Positions 13,256 to 24,448 of a stretch of DNA of 64,000 nt are shown one piece after another. Source of the DNA: Buddleja alternifolia. Its lineage: Eukaryota > Streptophyta > Magnoliopsida > Lamiales > Scrophulariaceae. Below the pieces are notes generated by a model. That model was given only the letters and a program-made list of their open reading frames with translations, was not told where the DNA came from and did not search any database. How positions within the stretch are numbered: the stretch's first letter is position 1; every line of letters starts with the position of its first letter. The DNA lies in NCBI GenBank assembly GCA_019426215.1, contig CM033394.1, positions 49,216,195-49,280,194 of the forward strand, in the 5' to 3' direction. The position numbers and the translations under genes are program-made.

Positions 13256-14517
13256 ATGAAGAAAATGGGTACTCAAATAAATTTGTGTATGCTGATTCTC
13301 TGCGTCGCGATATCGGTTGCTACGGCGAGCGCCGCCGATGACAAGGTGGCGGACAAGTGCTCGACGCAGTTTCAGAAGGTGACGGCGTGCCTGCCGTTCG
13401 CGACGGCGAAGGCGGTGGCGCCGAGCAAGGAATGCTGCGGCGGCGTGACGGATATGAAGAACAGCGATCCGGCGTGTCTGTGTTACATAATACAACAGAT
13501 CCATAACGGAACGAATGAGGCCGTTAAGAGCATGGGCTTGCAGGAGGCGCGTTTGCTTCAGTTGCCGTCTGCGTGTAAGCTGGCTAATGCTAGTGTCACT
13601 GAATGCCCCAGTAAGGACTTTCTATATATATAACTGTGTGTTTTCTCCTGGTGTGTTACCGTGTGTTACCGTGTGTTTTATATGTATGTACGTATGTGTG
13701 TGTATATATATGCTTGAGCTTCTTTTTTTCATCTTGCATGTGTATTACGGTTGCATGCAACGAGAAATTCTAGCCCGCTACCGGTTTCTCAAATCCATAT
13801 TTATTTTATAAAATAACTTATCAATTATTTGACAAGTGTAATATATTCTATGGGTCTGGACAAGAAGTTTCCTGCATGCAATAATTAATGTGTATTTCAC
13901 AAGGCTGGTATGGGCGAACTCAGATAATATGGGGATTAAACATTTTTTTTTTTGGTTTATACCAAGGATTTCCTCGGCCGGACGCAGGAGACTAATCAAT
14001 TCGAGGCATAGAGATTATCGAAGTGGATTTGGCCTCTCCCAACAAAGCCTTTTCCATACAAACGGCCATGACTTTGCTTTGTCTATTCATATAGGACTGT
14101 TAATTAATGAAAGATTTGGTTTGATCTAACGTGATCCATATGTTAAAGTCATATTGATTATGGAAATTATAGTTTGAACGAGGTCTGGCTGATCCCTGAG
14201 TTTAATTCAATAGAGATCAAGTGTAACTCAATCAGTTTATGTATTGTATTTAGAATTCGCAGTGTCTATACTAGAATTTTTCATTAATTAACCGTTCAAT
14301 TTTGTGAATCATATATAGGATCTAGATTAGATTTTTTTTTTTCTAGCTTGGAGGTCACTTGCCTCTATGGACACACACATGCAGGGAGGGACAGGGTCAG
14401 GATTCGAGGTATAGAAAGTAAAAGGGTAGACCAGGATAATTTTAGACTTTTGGTGAGTGAACTTTCGTGTATCATCTTTTTGTGCCCTGGCTCGGTCCTT
14501 GCACACCCGTGTGTGTG

Positions 14518-14552
<35 letters not shown>

Positions 14553-14803
14553 GTTAATATTTCTTATGTTTGTTTTATTGAGCAGGGCTGCTGCACTTAC
14601 CTCCAAACTCACCTGATGCTGCTGTGTTCACGAATGCATCTACTGCCACACCAACAACCCCTATTGCCACTCCGGGGACATCATCCCCAACAACAGCTGC
14701 TAATACTGGATTTTGGCACAAACCTCAAATTGCAGGATCTATAATTGTTGCACTACTAATTATCTCCATCTCTGCGTTTCCGACTGGGCTTCTCTCCTTG
14801 TAA
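13256..14803 (+). CDS. GPI-anchored non-specific lipid transfer protein (YLS3/LTPG-like)
   Basis: Exons are 13256-13610 and 14586-14803, giving 190 residues. The donor is CCCCA|GTAAGG and the acceptor GAGCAG|GGCTG; an Arg codon is split. Residues 1-26 form a signal peptide (hydrophobic LCMLILCVAISVA). The mature part has the eight-cysteine motif of the 2S albumin/LTP fold: Cys 35, 45, 60, 61 (CC), 74, 76 (CLC), 107 and 117. After it comes RLLHLPPNSPDAAVF, a hallmark of plant YLS3-like LTPGs. A Thr/Pro/Ser-rich linker and a C-terminal hydrophobic tail (GSIIVALLIISISAF) follow, fitting GPI anchoring at the plasma membrane or wall. The family binds lipids or cuticle precursors. The first ATG of the cysteine-rich frame was chosen; an ATG three codons later is also possible. 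The N-terminal exon is far richer in G+C than its surroundings. Confidence 0.93.
13611..14585 (+). other. Intron of the lipid transfer protein gene
   Basis: A 975-nt GT-AG intron. It contains a TATG-type tetranucleotide microsatellite at about 14519-14549, a likely length-polymorphic site. No other feature was recognised. Confidence 0.8.
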
Positions 14804-15805
14804 AATGACTTGATTCAGCGTCGAAGCTTCCAGCTATAGATTGTATTTTCCTATCTTTATCGTTCCTCGTTCTGATGGCTTAAGTCTTGACCATTTACAC
14901 TGAGTTTTTGAGTTATGTCTACCACTTGAGCTTTTTTTTGTTATAATCTGGATTGAGCATGCTTTTTGACTTCTTCTTATACGATAGGTTGGGGGGTTAG
15001 ACTAGAGTTTGCTCGAATTCGATTCAAATAGGATTCAGCATAAGGAATGTTTCTCGAAAATTAAGTTACTCAAACATGATTCAAACTTGAATGAAGCCTT
15101 TGCAAACTCGATGTCAAATTCAACTTATTTAGTTGGTACAAGTTTTAATTTGATTAACAACCAAACCAATTTTGTATACGACATTTTAAGCTCAATAATA
15201 TACTCAATCAAACTCTCAAATAATTCCTTGCTCGGCTAAAAGTTTCGCACAAGTTTTATTCAAGTTCGGCTAAAGTTTATGTTAAGTTCAATTCCATAAC
15301 AATGAAATAAGTTTAAATATTAGTTTTTCAAACTTGCCAAAAAATTCAATCAAATTCGGAACTCGTCTTGTTCAAACACCTACTTGAATTTAACCCGAAC
15401 TTGAACATATGTAAGTTAGACTTGAATTTCAACCTAAACTTGATGATATGCAAGTTCGAGGTAGGAGCAACTTGCATAAACTGAACTATACCCCCAAATC
15501 TGAGATTTCATTGTTTGTACCCCAAGTTTTTTCCAATATTCAATTGGTAGTCAAAGCTCGGGTAAGTTTTTGGTGTAGGGTTCATTCGTGTCGGTCCAAC
15601 CTACATCTTTAACTCCATGGTAAAATCTGTTTCAATCACTCTGATCCAACGATGTATGGGAGGTTTGTAATCGACGCACTTGATCTATAACCGTTTAAAT
15701 GCAATAACTCTATTATCATCCCCCCTGTACCATTATTTTCTATTATTTAGGTTGAATCCATTTACGATAGCTCATTAAAAGTTCGTGTGAGCTTGGTTTG
15801 TGTAA
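14804..15805. other. 3' flank and diverged repeat
   Basis: The first few hundred bases should hold the lipid transfer gene's 3' UTR. From about 15000 to 15480 there are repeated TTCAAACTTG, GCTCGAATTCGA and CAAGTTCG blocks in both senses, a decayed copy of the GAGCTCGAGC repeat group. No gene is supported. Confidence 0.4.
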
Positions 15806-16594
15806 TGTCACTACCCTGGAAACACTTTGGTCCCTAAACGCTACCATCCATAATGTCTCACTTTAAATTAGAGCCTTTTAGATTTTTACGGTCGGATTTT
15901 TTTTCGACAATTGCTACTTGATCAAGTTATATATAATTAAATTTATCTTGTAATTAGTTGAGTTCAACTAAAAAAAAAAATCTCTATCTAAAATGATGGA
16001 ATATATATTTAAAAATATGTTATATTAATGCGTACTTGTACAGTTTTATATGTAAAAAGATTAGTGTATTGATTTTTTTGTGATTTTATTGGTGCAATAA
16101 AAGAAATTAATACATTAATTAAATGCAATCGATTAGATTTAAGTCATAAATATTTATCATAAAAATTATTTAATTTATTATATCAAAATTCGGTTATAAA
16201 GCGGTACAATTAGCCATTGATATAATATTTTTAAAAAAAATATTTGAACTCAACTAACTACATAATAAAAAAATTTAGTTGAACTCAACTAATTACATGA
16301 TAAATTTAATTATATATAATTTGATCAAGTATCAATTAAATTTGAATTGTCTTGATGTGGCATTGAAAATAATAAAAGTTTTTTTTTTTTTTGGGGAGGG
16401 GAAGTTAAAAAATAAAAAAAAGGACTAAAGTGAGGCATAAAATTCGAAAAAGGGACCAAAGTGAGACAAAAAATACTTTAAGGACCAAAGTGAGACTAAA
16501 TTATAACATTAGGGATGGTAGCGTAACAAAAAATACTTTAGGGACCAAAGTGATACAAATTTAAAACTCCAGGGACTATTAGTGACATTTTCTC
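15806..16594. mobile_element. Mutator-like fold-back element with 9-bp direct repeats
   Basis: The left terminal region (TGTCACTACCCTGG, CTTTGGTCCCTAAA) is matched inverted at the right (TAGGGACCAAAGTG, ATTAGTGACA). TTTGTGTAA occurs directly at both borders (15797-15805 and 16595-16603), a 9-bp duplication as Mutator-type elements make. The right arm repeats a GGGACCAAAGTGAGAC unit four times with variation. The middle is palindromic (TAGTTGAGTTCAACTA type blocks near 15957 and 16277). The left tip lacks about seven bases present at the right tip, so the left border is uncertain. No coding capacity. Confidence 0.6.
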
Positions 16595-16603
16595 TTTGTG
16601 TAA

Positions 16604-17147
16604 TATACAAACCAAACTTGTCTCTTTAAATTAGAGTTGAAGGTCGGCTCGAGCTCTGTTCGTTTGGTTTAAAAATTATCATATATATGTAAAAAGATCA
16701 AAAAGTACTTAAGTTTAACTCATCGAGCTTCATTCAGTAACAATCAAAGACAGTTTTTCAAACTTGAAAAAATATTAAACAAGTTTGAACAGTATCGTGT
16801 TCAACGCGAACGTCTACTATCTTATACCTATAATACTCTTGCTTCTAATTCTAAACTTCACATGCCTTGCCCAAAGTTTTTAGCCCAAAAGGTAGAGTCA
16901 AAGAAATAGCACAGAAAGGGGGGCTCACACTGCATTTTGATTGGGCTGTGGCCCAAACTTAACTTTATTGGCCCAAAAGGTAGAGTCCCTTAATTGGTTA
17001 CTGTTCACGTGGACTGCTTGACTTCGTATCGTGCTAACGAGAAAATAAAAACAGAAAACCATTTTCATTCGCCACTCTCTCTCTCTCGTTCTCCGCAGCT
17101 CTCGCCCGCGGCAAAACCCTAGCAAAAGATCCTTTCAATCTATTGCC
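16604..17147 (+). promoter_or_regulatory. Promoter and leader of the RanBP2-type zinc-finger gene
   Basis: The leader holds a telo-box AAACCCTAG at 17114-17122, just before the start codon, preceded by a (CT)n stretch at 17077-17092. Upstream are several GGCCCA/TGGGCT words (16938-16978), resembling site II elements found with telo-boxes in housekeeping plant genes, and a CACGTG-type core (TTCACGTGG, about 17003). A repeated CCCAAAAGGTAGAGTC block occurs near 16881 and 16971. Confidence 0.5.
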
Positions 17148-20100
17148 ATGTCTCAGGTAATTCTAATCATTCTTCAGCGTAATTTGTTAATTTAATTTGT
17201 TTTTCGATTTCAATTTTTATCCGAGTAAATTTTGTTCTAATTTTGATTTATGTATCTCGATTTGTGGTTATTCTCACCTCTAGAAGCTTCTCTATGATTA
17301 GGAGATTTTTTTTTAATATAATTTTTTCGTATTTCTGATTGGCGGTAATAAAGTCAGAATTTGAGATCTGTATTTGTTGAGAATTATGTGTTGTTATATT
17401 TCAGGTTGATAATAGAAACTCTTCAGCAGCTAAAAGAGCACGAACAGATGGTATGTTTCTCGTCATTTTGATGAGCTTTTGTTTTGTTTTTTAATTTAAT
17501 ATATTGTATGTACCTGTATTTGTGCAAATAAACTATGAAAATATTTTATATTATTATTTCTTATGCACATTTTCCACATGCTAGTGAAGTAAATGCACGA
17601 GATTGTGTAAATCTGTTGCAGCAGTAGAATTATCCCAGTAGTATTTGGTATTGTTGCAAAAACGATATCACATTTGTTTAGGATTATCTCGAAGTCAATG
17701 CGGTAAGATCCATTCAAGCTGGAGACGCAAGTATTTTAGACATGTCTCTAGGGAATACCATGTTAGCATATTTGGAGGATAGATGCATTATAGACACGTG
17801 TATAGTAAATATTATTTGGAAACACTTGTTGGGCACTTAAAACGTCATATTTATCGCGCAATAATTGTTTAGAAGTTTCGACATGTGGTGATAACTTATC
17901 TTCTTAACTGAAACATGCATACTATAAACATGAAGGGTATGTACATGTTACTCACACAATTTACTCACATGATATTCATTTGTTCTTTTCTGAATGAGCA
18001 TTTTTATTTATGTTCTCCGATGTTACTAACTGATAGACAAGCTATAAATGTTTGCAAGTCTGATATCATAATGTTATTGGGCACTTTAGAATTTAATTTT
18101 TTTTTTTTTTAATAAAATAGTGGACTGACAAATGCTCAAATTGTATCGAGTATTTATCAGACATGTGCACAATGGAGTTGCTACCGTGTCTCTAAGATCA
18201 CTCCATTGGATTTGTAAATGTTTTCTCGTGAAAATTGTGCTTTTTCAATCAAATTTACTATAATGATTTTAGTTCATTTCCACTTTCCAGCTCCAATAGA
18301 TTCCTTTCCTGCGTGTACGAGATAAATGGAAGTTCACTAGTTTTAAGCATGCATCAAAGTCAGTTCACATTCCATGATGGTATTTAAATGTCACTTTAGA
18401 CACATCACGTAAACTACGCAAGATTATGGAATGTTGATGTTTCAAATGGGATTAAACCTTACAAATCCCAAACTTAAGTTACATCTTTTCTGTTTAATAT
18501 TTTATTTAGGAGCTAAATATCACTCTCTGTATTTGTTAGCCTTGTGATGGTATTTATTTGAGTCTGTTGTGTTTGTAGGTGGCCGGAGGGAAGATGACTG
18601 GACCTGCCCTAGCTGTGGCAACGTGAATTTCTCGTTTAGGACAACTTGTAATATGCGTAACTGCACTCAGCCTAGGCCAGCTGATCATAACTCGGTAATA
18701 ATTTGACATGTTTCAAGATGAATGTGAGATTCTGCATGATGAAACCGGTTCTATTCTTTTGTCTTTAAGATGAATTAAGATAAGAATTTGTTGTCTGGTA
18801 CAGTAGTTTGTTACTATGTATGCACATAGTTTTGGAGTTTAAAAAAATTGTTGTTCGCTTTTTTTGGGGTATCTTTACATTCTTCACTTCAAAATAATGA
18901 TAGGGAGCTAATGTGTATATATTTGTCATTTTGTTTATCGCATCCAGAATATGGATGCCTTCCCTCTTCATTTCTTTGTCAACATAAAGAGATCATATCA
19001 AAATTCAGGGCTCAACTTCTCCATCATTTTAGTTGTTTCTTTTTGTAATACAATCTTCTTGTTACGGCCTGTCCTTCCAATCATCAAATAGAGATCTTGC
19101 ATTAAATAGCGTGTGAAGTCTCAACTTTAGTCATGCATTTCTGGAATAAATTATCCCAATTTTTATACTTTACCCTTATTGTTTTTATCAGTATCATAAT
19201 TGGTTATTGCCAAATCTACGAACTGAAGGCATCTTTTTATTTCAGAAACCTGCTGCCAAGCTAGTGCATGCACCTCAGGGCTACTCATCTGGAGCTCCCT
19301 ATTTAGGCTCTGGTGCACCCTCCTCGATGTATATGGGTGTACCACCTTACGGTGCTTCTCTGTTCAGTGGACCATCTGTGCCTCCGTATGAAGTTCCATT
19401 TTCTGGAGGCTCACCATATCATTACAACTATGGAAGTCGACCCTCCGGGGTTAGCCCATATCGTCCCTTTAATATATCTGCTCCCCCTCCTTACTCAGGC
19501 GGAACAGTGATGCGTAATGGTGTAGTTTCTATCTTGATATTGAATTGGGTGTTACTTATTTAGTATACCAACAACCATTGTAGTTTCCTACTATGCGTGC
19601 TACCAATTGTTACCGTACAACTCTGAATTAGTATTATTTCATATAGCATCTTCACACACTGTTGCTTGTATGTAGGGGGGATGTATGGTGTGCCACCATT
19701 GATGGATCAGTATGGCCTAGGTATGCCTATGAGCCCTGCCATGGTAAGTTTGAATGCGGAACCTTCATTTTTCTTCTATTTAATAGAATTCATGATGAAT
19801 TTGCGGTGCAGCGTAATTTTTTGGTTGTGGCTGAGACTTTTGTTTATGGGGGAAGTCTTTTACCAATAGACATGGTGTGTGTGATCCTACATTAATTATA
19901 ATAAATTATAGGAATTTCAGTTGTTTGTTTTGCTTTTAATAATCTGTCTATTCCTCGGAAAAAACAATCCAGCCTTTTTGTTTTCTCATTAAAAAATATC
20001 TAACACTTACTTGGGAGATGAACATGTCTAGCTATATGTGGTGCTTTGCTTAAATGTCATGTGGTTTTTACCGCCTGCAGGGGGGCAGACCTGGATTTTT

Positions 20101-21388
20101 CCCAGAAGATAGGTCTCAGAAGAAAGCTGGTGGGTAATTAGCTTTTTTTTGTATTCTGAATACTATTTCAGAACTAAATGCTTGGTTCCCTATTAACTAC
20201 CAATTGTTATTATGCTCGCTTAGATGGAACCCGTGACAATGACTGGAAGTGTCCGAAATGTGGCAATGTCAATTTTTCATTTAGAGAAGTCTGCAACATG
20301 AGGAAATGCAATACACCTAAGCCTGGATCTCAGGTTTGGATTTCTGCATTTTGCTGTTGACAATGAAGATTTTTATTTTGAAATTGCCTGTGCTGATGCT
20401 GGAGCATATCGCCTTTAGTCTTGGGATTTAGGATTATATTTATACTGGTTTTTCAAGTTTACTTGATCTGAAACACTTCAGTTTCCAAAAACTTGTTCTA
20501 AAATTCTTTAATGGTCAATGCAGGGTGCCAAGTCAAGCAAGAATTCAAGTATGTTTTTGTTTCAAGAATATAGTTTTACTTTATGATGCAGGATAGAAAT
20601 AAAGCTTGTGATCTTATAAATATATAATAATGTACTTAAATGTGATGATTTAAACCTAGACATGCCAGAGGGAAGCTGGAAGTGTGAGAAATGCAACAAT
20701 ATAAACTACCCTTTCAGGACTAAGTGTAACAGACAGAATTGTGGTGCTGATAAACCTTCTGAGACAGAAAACTCTCCGCCAGAAGCAGATGATGCAAATG
20801 ATCAGGTCTGTAGTGAGACATATTTACTTTATACGACTCTTCACCACCATTTTTTTTCTCTTTTGGTGCTTTTGTATATGTTTACCAAAACAAACTCAAT
20901 ATATACTCAAAGTTACAATATATGGGTTTACTTTTCATGCAAATGCATACTGTTAGGCTTTTCTTGATTCAAGGATTTTGGTGAGGAAATAGAATGTTGG
21001 GGTGAGAAAAATAAAATCAACGAGATACACTTTCAGGCATGTTTTGTTGTCCAAGAAAAACAATGGGGAGCTGGGAGATGATGGTTGCTTTGAAATCATT
21101 TTTCATGCTTTTCTCTAATTTTCTTAACTTTTTTGTTAGAAAAATGAGTTTTCTCCAATTACTTGACATTTTCCTTGAAATTTCATTTCCGTAGTATTTT
21201 CCCACAAGCGAAATTGTTACCTTACCATTTTCTTTTCTTTTCCTTCTCACCAAAATCCTAGCACAAAACTAGGAGGTAATATTCTTTTCATCTTTTGCAT
21301 CTTGAATGCTTGTTTTGCCTGCCCATTTTCGATTTTATTTTGTTTGCGTCTTTCATGTGTTAATTAGAGTTGTCTACTGTTCCAGTGA
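17148..21388 (+). CDS. RanBP2-type zinc-finger protein, At1g67325-like
   Basis: Ten exons join in frame: 17148-17156, 17405-17450, 18579-18694, 19246-19519, 19676-19743, 20081-20129, 20224-20333, 20524-20548, 20660-20805 and a last exon starting 21386 that supplies only TGA. The product is 281 residues. Three RanBP2/NZF fingers of the form W-x-C-x2-C-x10-C-x4-C are present: W26 with Cys 28, 31, 42, 47; W195 with Cys 197, 200, 211, 216; W239 with Cys 241, 244, 255, 260. Each has the NxNFSFR or NINYPFR core. A basic patch (AAKRAR) is at 11-16. A Gly/Pro/Tyr/Ser-rich low-complexity linker separates fingers 1 and 2. Proteins of this architecture bind RNA or ubiquitin. The final exon is the least certain part; all other borders are GT-AG with matching phase. 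Reading through the last donor would add unrelated residues. Confidence 0.9.
20968..21262. mobile_element. Fold-back MITE in the last intron of the zinc-finger gene
   Basis: The left end AAGGATTTTGGTGAGGAAAT is matched inverted by the right end TCTCACCAAAATCCTAGCAC. Inner arms continue as GAAAATGGTAAGG-like blocks. About 295 bp, non-coding. It lies between coding exon 9 and the proposed stop-only exon 10. Confidence 0.5.
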
Positions 21389-23019
21389 GTACTAGGCATG
21401 TTTGAGAAGGTCCAGAGTTGTCGTCCAGCGTTGCTCAGTCTGGGTGTCTGAAAGTCAGTCATGTCATCTTCCTGTTGCTGCAGTTGTCAAGTTACTCAAT
21501 CGTGTCAAGTTGTTGTATAAACTCTCATGGTATCTTGCAGTCTTATCCTTACAATATTTAACCATGTGTCTGCCAGATTGTTTGTGCTAGATTTTGAATT
21601 GTTTGCAGTTGTTATCTTTAGGATATTGTACTTCTAGTATCTCTTATTCTGGTCATTTCGTAATGCTCTTTTTAAGCCATATTTATTTGGTCAACACTTT
21701 GGTTTTAATAGTCTTTGTGCTCTTAAGAGCCTTTGTTCTAAAACAGGCCTGCAAAGTCGTAAGAGTTGAGATTTAATGCAGGTTTTATTGTCAGGGTAAA
21801 TGTACATTGGTAGTCGTGTTTGTGTTGTCGTGTTTTGAGATTCGGTTGTGTTGCAAAATCTTCATTTTGGAATCAAAGAGTATCTCGTGTTTGGGATCAT
21901 CTCAGGAAGTAAGTCTTATTTCGTATGCCAACTTGTGGTGAAAAGGTTTGAAGAGTTGGATATCGAGTCTGAAACAAGGTTCTAGTGCTAGATTTACATT
22001 TGATTACATAATTTATATATCTTTGAACTAAGAACAACAGATTTGGATTAATGAGGTTTGGTAATTATGTGTCTCGACTCTTGTTTCACACAGAATGGTC
22101 TTTTACTCTCTGTTTGGTTCAAGGAAATTGATAGGGAAAGGAAAAGAAAATAGAAGGAAACCATTTTCCTTTTCCTTACCAAATGGTGTGAAAAATGTAT
22201 CGTCTCAAATTAGTATTAGATTTTCTCTCTCATTTTCTTTTCGTTTTCATTTTCTCTAGTAACCAAACAATGGAAAATGGTTTTCCTTATGTTTTCTTTT
22301 TCATGCTCTTTCCCTGTCAATTTTCTTACATCAAACAGTGTGTTAAGTTTTAGAGGTCACATGTAACCTAGTGTACATCACATGTTAAATATTTTTCTTG
22401 ACTCCATGATATAATGATAACAGATTATGCTCACGCATCAGTACATTGATTGTTAGGAAAATGTCTTGGATACTTCTAAGATCAAATAAGAAAACAAGAT
22501 GATCTCGTTATCGGAAGACACGAGTATAATCAGACACTAATAATGGAAATAAAATAGAATATATTTATACATACACACATAAATATATATGTATGTATGT
22601 ATGTTTTTAAAGTTACAAAATATAATTTTCTATTGTGCTTGTTGTGAGGTTCTTGATAGACATTCGATGATTGATAAGTTCGTTTACTGCCTTGTTTTTT
22701 TTTTTTTTGGTTACAGAATCTCACTATTTAGGTATCTCCCATCCATTATTATGTGGGGACGGGGGAATTTGTATGGAAAATAATCTTCTCTTTTGTTTGA
22801 TATGCATTTCTCCAGTGGATAAAAACATCATAATGAATGCTAGTTGTGTATATATATGTAGTAAATACATCACTCAATTGATTTGGTACCTACAGTCGGG
22901 TCAGGCTGGTAAAGTTATCAATGCAAGAGTGGCCCAAAATAAATTCTAGTTGAATTTTGTTCACAGGTAGCTGCCTTGTCGCATGTAAATCCAGATGTCA
23001 ATAGGGGATAAGTTGATTA
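21389..23019. other. 3' UTR and downstream flank of the zinc-finger gene
   Basis: No further coding exon fits. The UTR end is not determined. A TATG/TA microsatellite is at about 22583-22603. A short T-rich run is at 22698-22709. A separate MITE lies at 22107-22340. Confidence 0.4.
22107..22340. mobile_element. Fold-back MITE with CTGTTTGG-type ends
   Basis: The left arm contains CTCTGTTTGGTTCAAGGAAA, then GAAACCATTTTCCTT. The right arm read backwards contains CACTGTTTGATGTAAGAAAA, then AAAACCATTTTCCATT. The arms are about 70-100 bp each. It is a non-coding hairpin-forming element. Confidence 0.6.
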
Positions 23020-23028
23020 TAAATTAAA

Positions 23029-23277
23029 GGGATAATTACACAAACACCCTCAATGATAGGTTAATTATTCAAACGTCCTTTCGCTAATTGATAATTAAAA
23101 ACACACCTCAGGGGATCTATTTGTAAAGTTTATTGGGGGTGCAATTGTAAGAATTATTACATAGGGGGTTCAATTGTAAGAAATTTTTAACATGGGGGTG
23201 TGTTTATAATTATTAATTAGTGAGGGGAGATTTGTATAATTATCTCATCATTGAGGGAGTGTGAGTGTAATTATTCC
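23029..23277. mobile_element. Mutator-like MITE with perfect 9-bp target duplication
   Basis: The left end GGGATAATTACACAAACACC matches the complement of the right end, GGAATAATTACACTCACACT. The duplication TAAATTAAA flanks both sides (23020-23028 and 23278-23286). The arms continue inverted through CCCTCAATGAT. 249 bp, non-coding. The duplication is A/T only, which lowers but does not remove its weight. Confidence 0.75.
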
Positions 23278-23286
23278 TAAATTAAA

Positions 23287-24448
23287 AGACATCGTAAAGA
23301 TGGCATTGAATAATATTACTGTTAAACAAAAACAGAGTTCACACAACAAAAAACATTCGAGGGTACTAATGTAGAAACTGAACTAATCGGCAACCAAGCA
23401 TATGATTATATGAATAAGTCACCAATTCTGTAAGCCTGACCAAATGTTGCAGTGAAAGTATCCATATGACAGTTCGAATCCTCTAACACATCCATACAAT
23501 TTTGTTTTTGTTATATGTATAGATATGTGGATGAGTGTATTACATGAGTGATAGGATGTACAGAACATATGCAGATTTTACTCCATAATATATGTTTTTT
23601 CTCTTTCCACGTTTTAGTATATCTATGTATACATTTGTCACATTTGCATAACAAAAAATGTTACATTGATGCAATTAGAGAGGATCTAAACTGTATGTAG
23701 GGGAAACTTTTTACCTTTTATATCATTTTTTTTAATTTTGGTGAGCAATGTACTCTAACTTGATATTCCTTTTTCCACGATTACATTTTATCATTTTATT
23801 ATTGTGCGTCTTCTTTTTCTATTCCTCTCAAGGTCCAAATTTAAACTAAGGTGGTCCAACAAAAGAAACTATCTCAATGTCGCTTGGACAAGTCCTAGGC
23901 ATGTTGACCATGTCAATTGGCAATGCTCCACACGGAATGAAATAAAAATATCATGAAATTCAAATGAATGCCATTCATATCCCGATCATCAACCCCACCT
24001 AGCTATACAGCAAGACAATTTTGACAAATTATTGGAGTACTAGCAATGAGATTTCATTTATGTTGATTGAATAATGATACCTACCAAAAAGAAAGTTAGA
24101 GATCATCACTGTACCAAAATAGTTAATTAATAACGACGTTCCAAGGACGCTGCATCAATTAAAGGGCACAGTCAAAATAATTGTAACAATTTTGATGTGA
24201 AATAGAGCCACTACAAGCCAAAATCTGTCTGCAGATGACAAATGACAAATGCCTTCTGATGGCGAAATAAACTTAATTCGCCATGCACCACAAAGAAAAC
24301 ACAGTTTACTTCATAATTACGATGCGATTACTCTATACTTTACCAAGTTCAGATACTACGTAAAATGTCCAAGTGTTAACATACTCTTTGATGATGTTCA
24401 AGGAAATAGAACTTTACCAAGGGCCATGCAGGGAGTATGTTTGAAAGG
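23287..24448. other. Convergent intergenic region
   Basis: This lies between the + strand zinc-finger gene and the - strand SPL gene and should hold the 3' UTR of SPL. At about 23425-23500 there is a tRNA-like pair of words (TGACCAAATGTTGCAGTG and AGTTCGAATCC), a weak SINE hint. No gene supported. Confidence 0.35.

Noticed and set aside
13250..13504. 84-residue Arg/His-rich minus-strand frame
   Set aside because: Antisense shadow of the G+C-rich lipid transfer protein exon.
20806..20967. C-terminal extension of the zinc-finger exon 9 frame
   Set aside because: It reads into an intron starting GTCTG, and its residues (LLYTTLHHHFFSLLV) are intron-like. The protein with DDANDQ at the end fits the family better.
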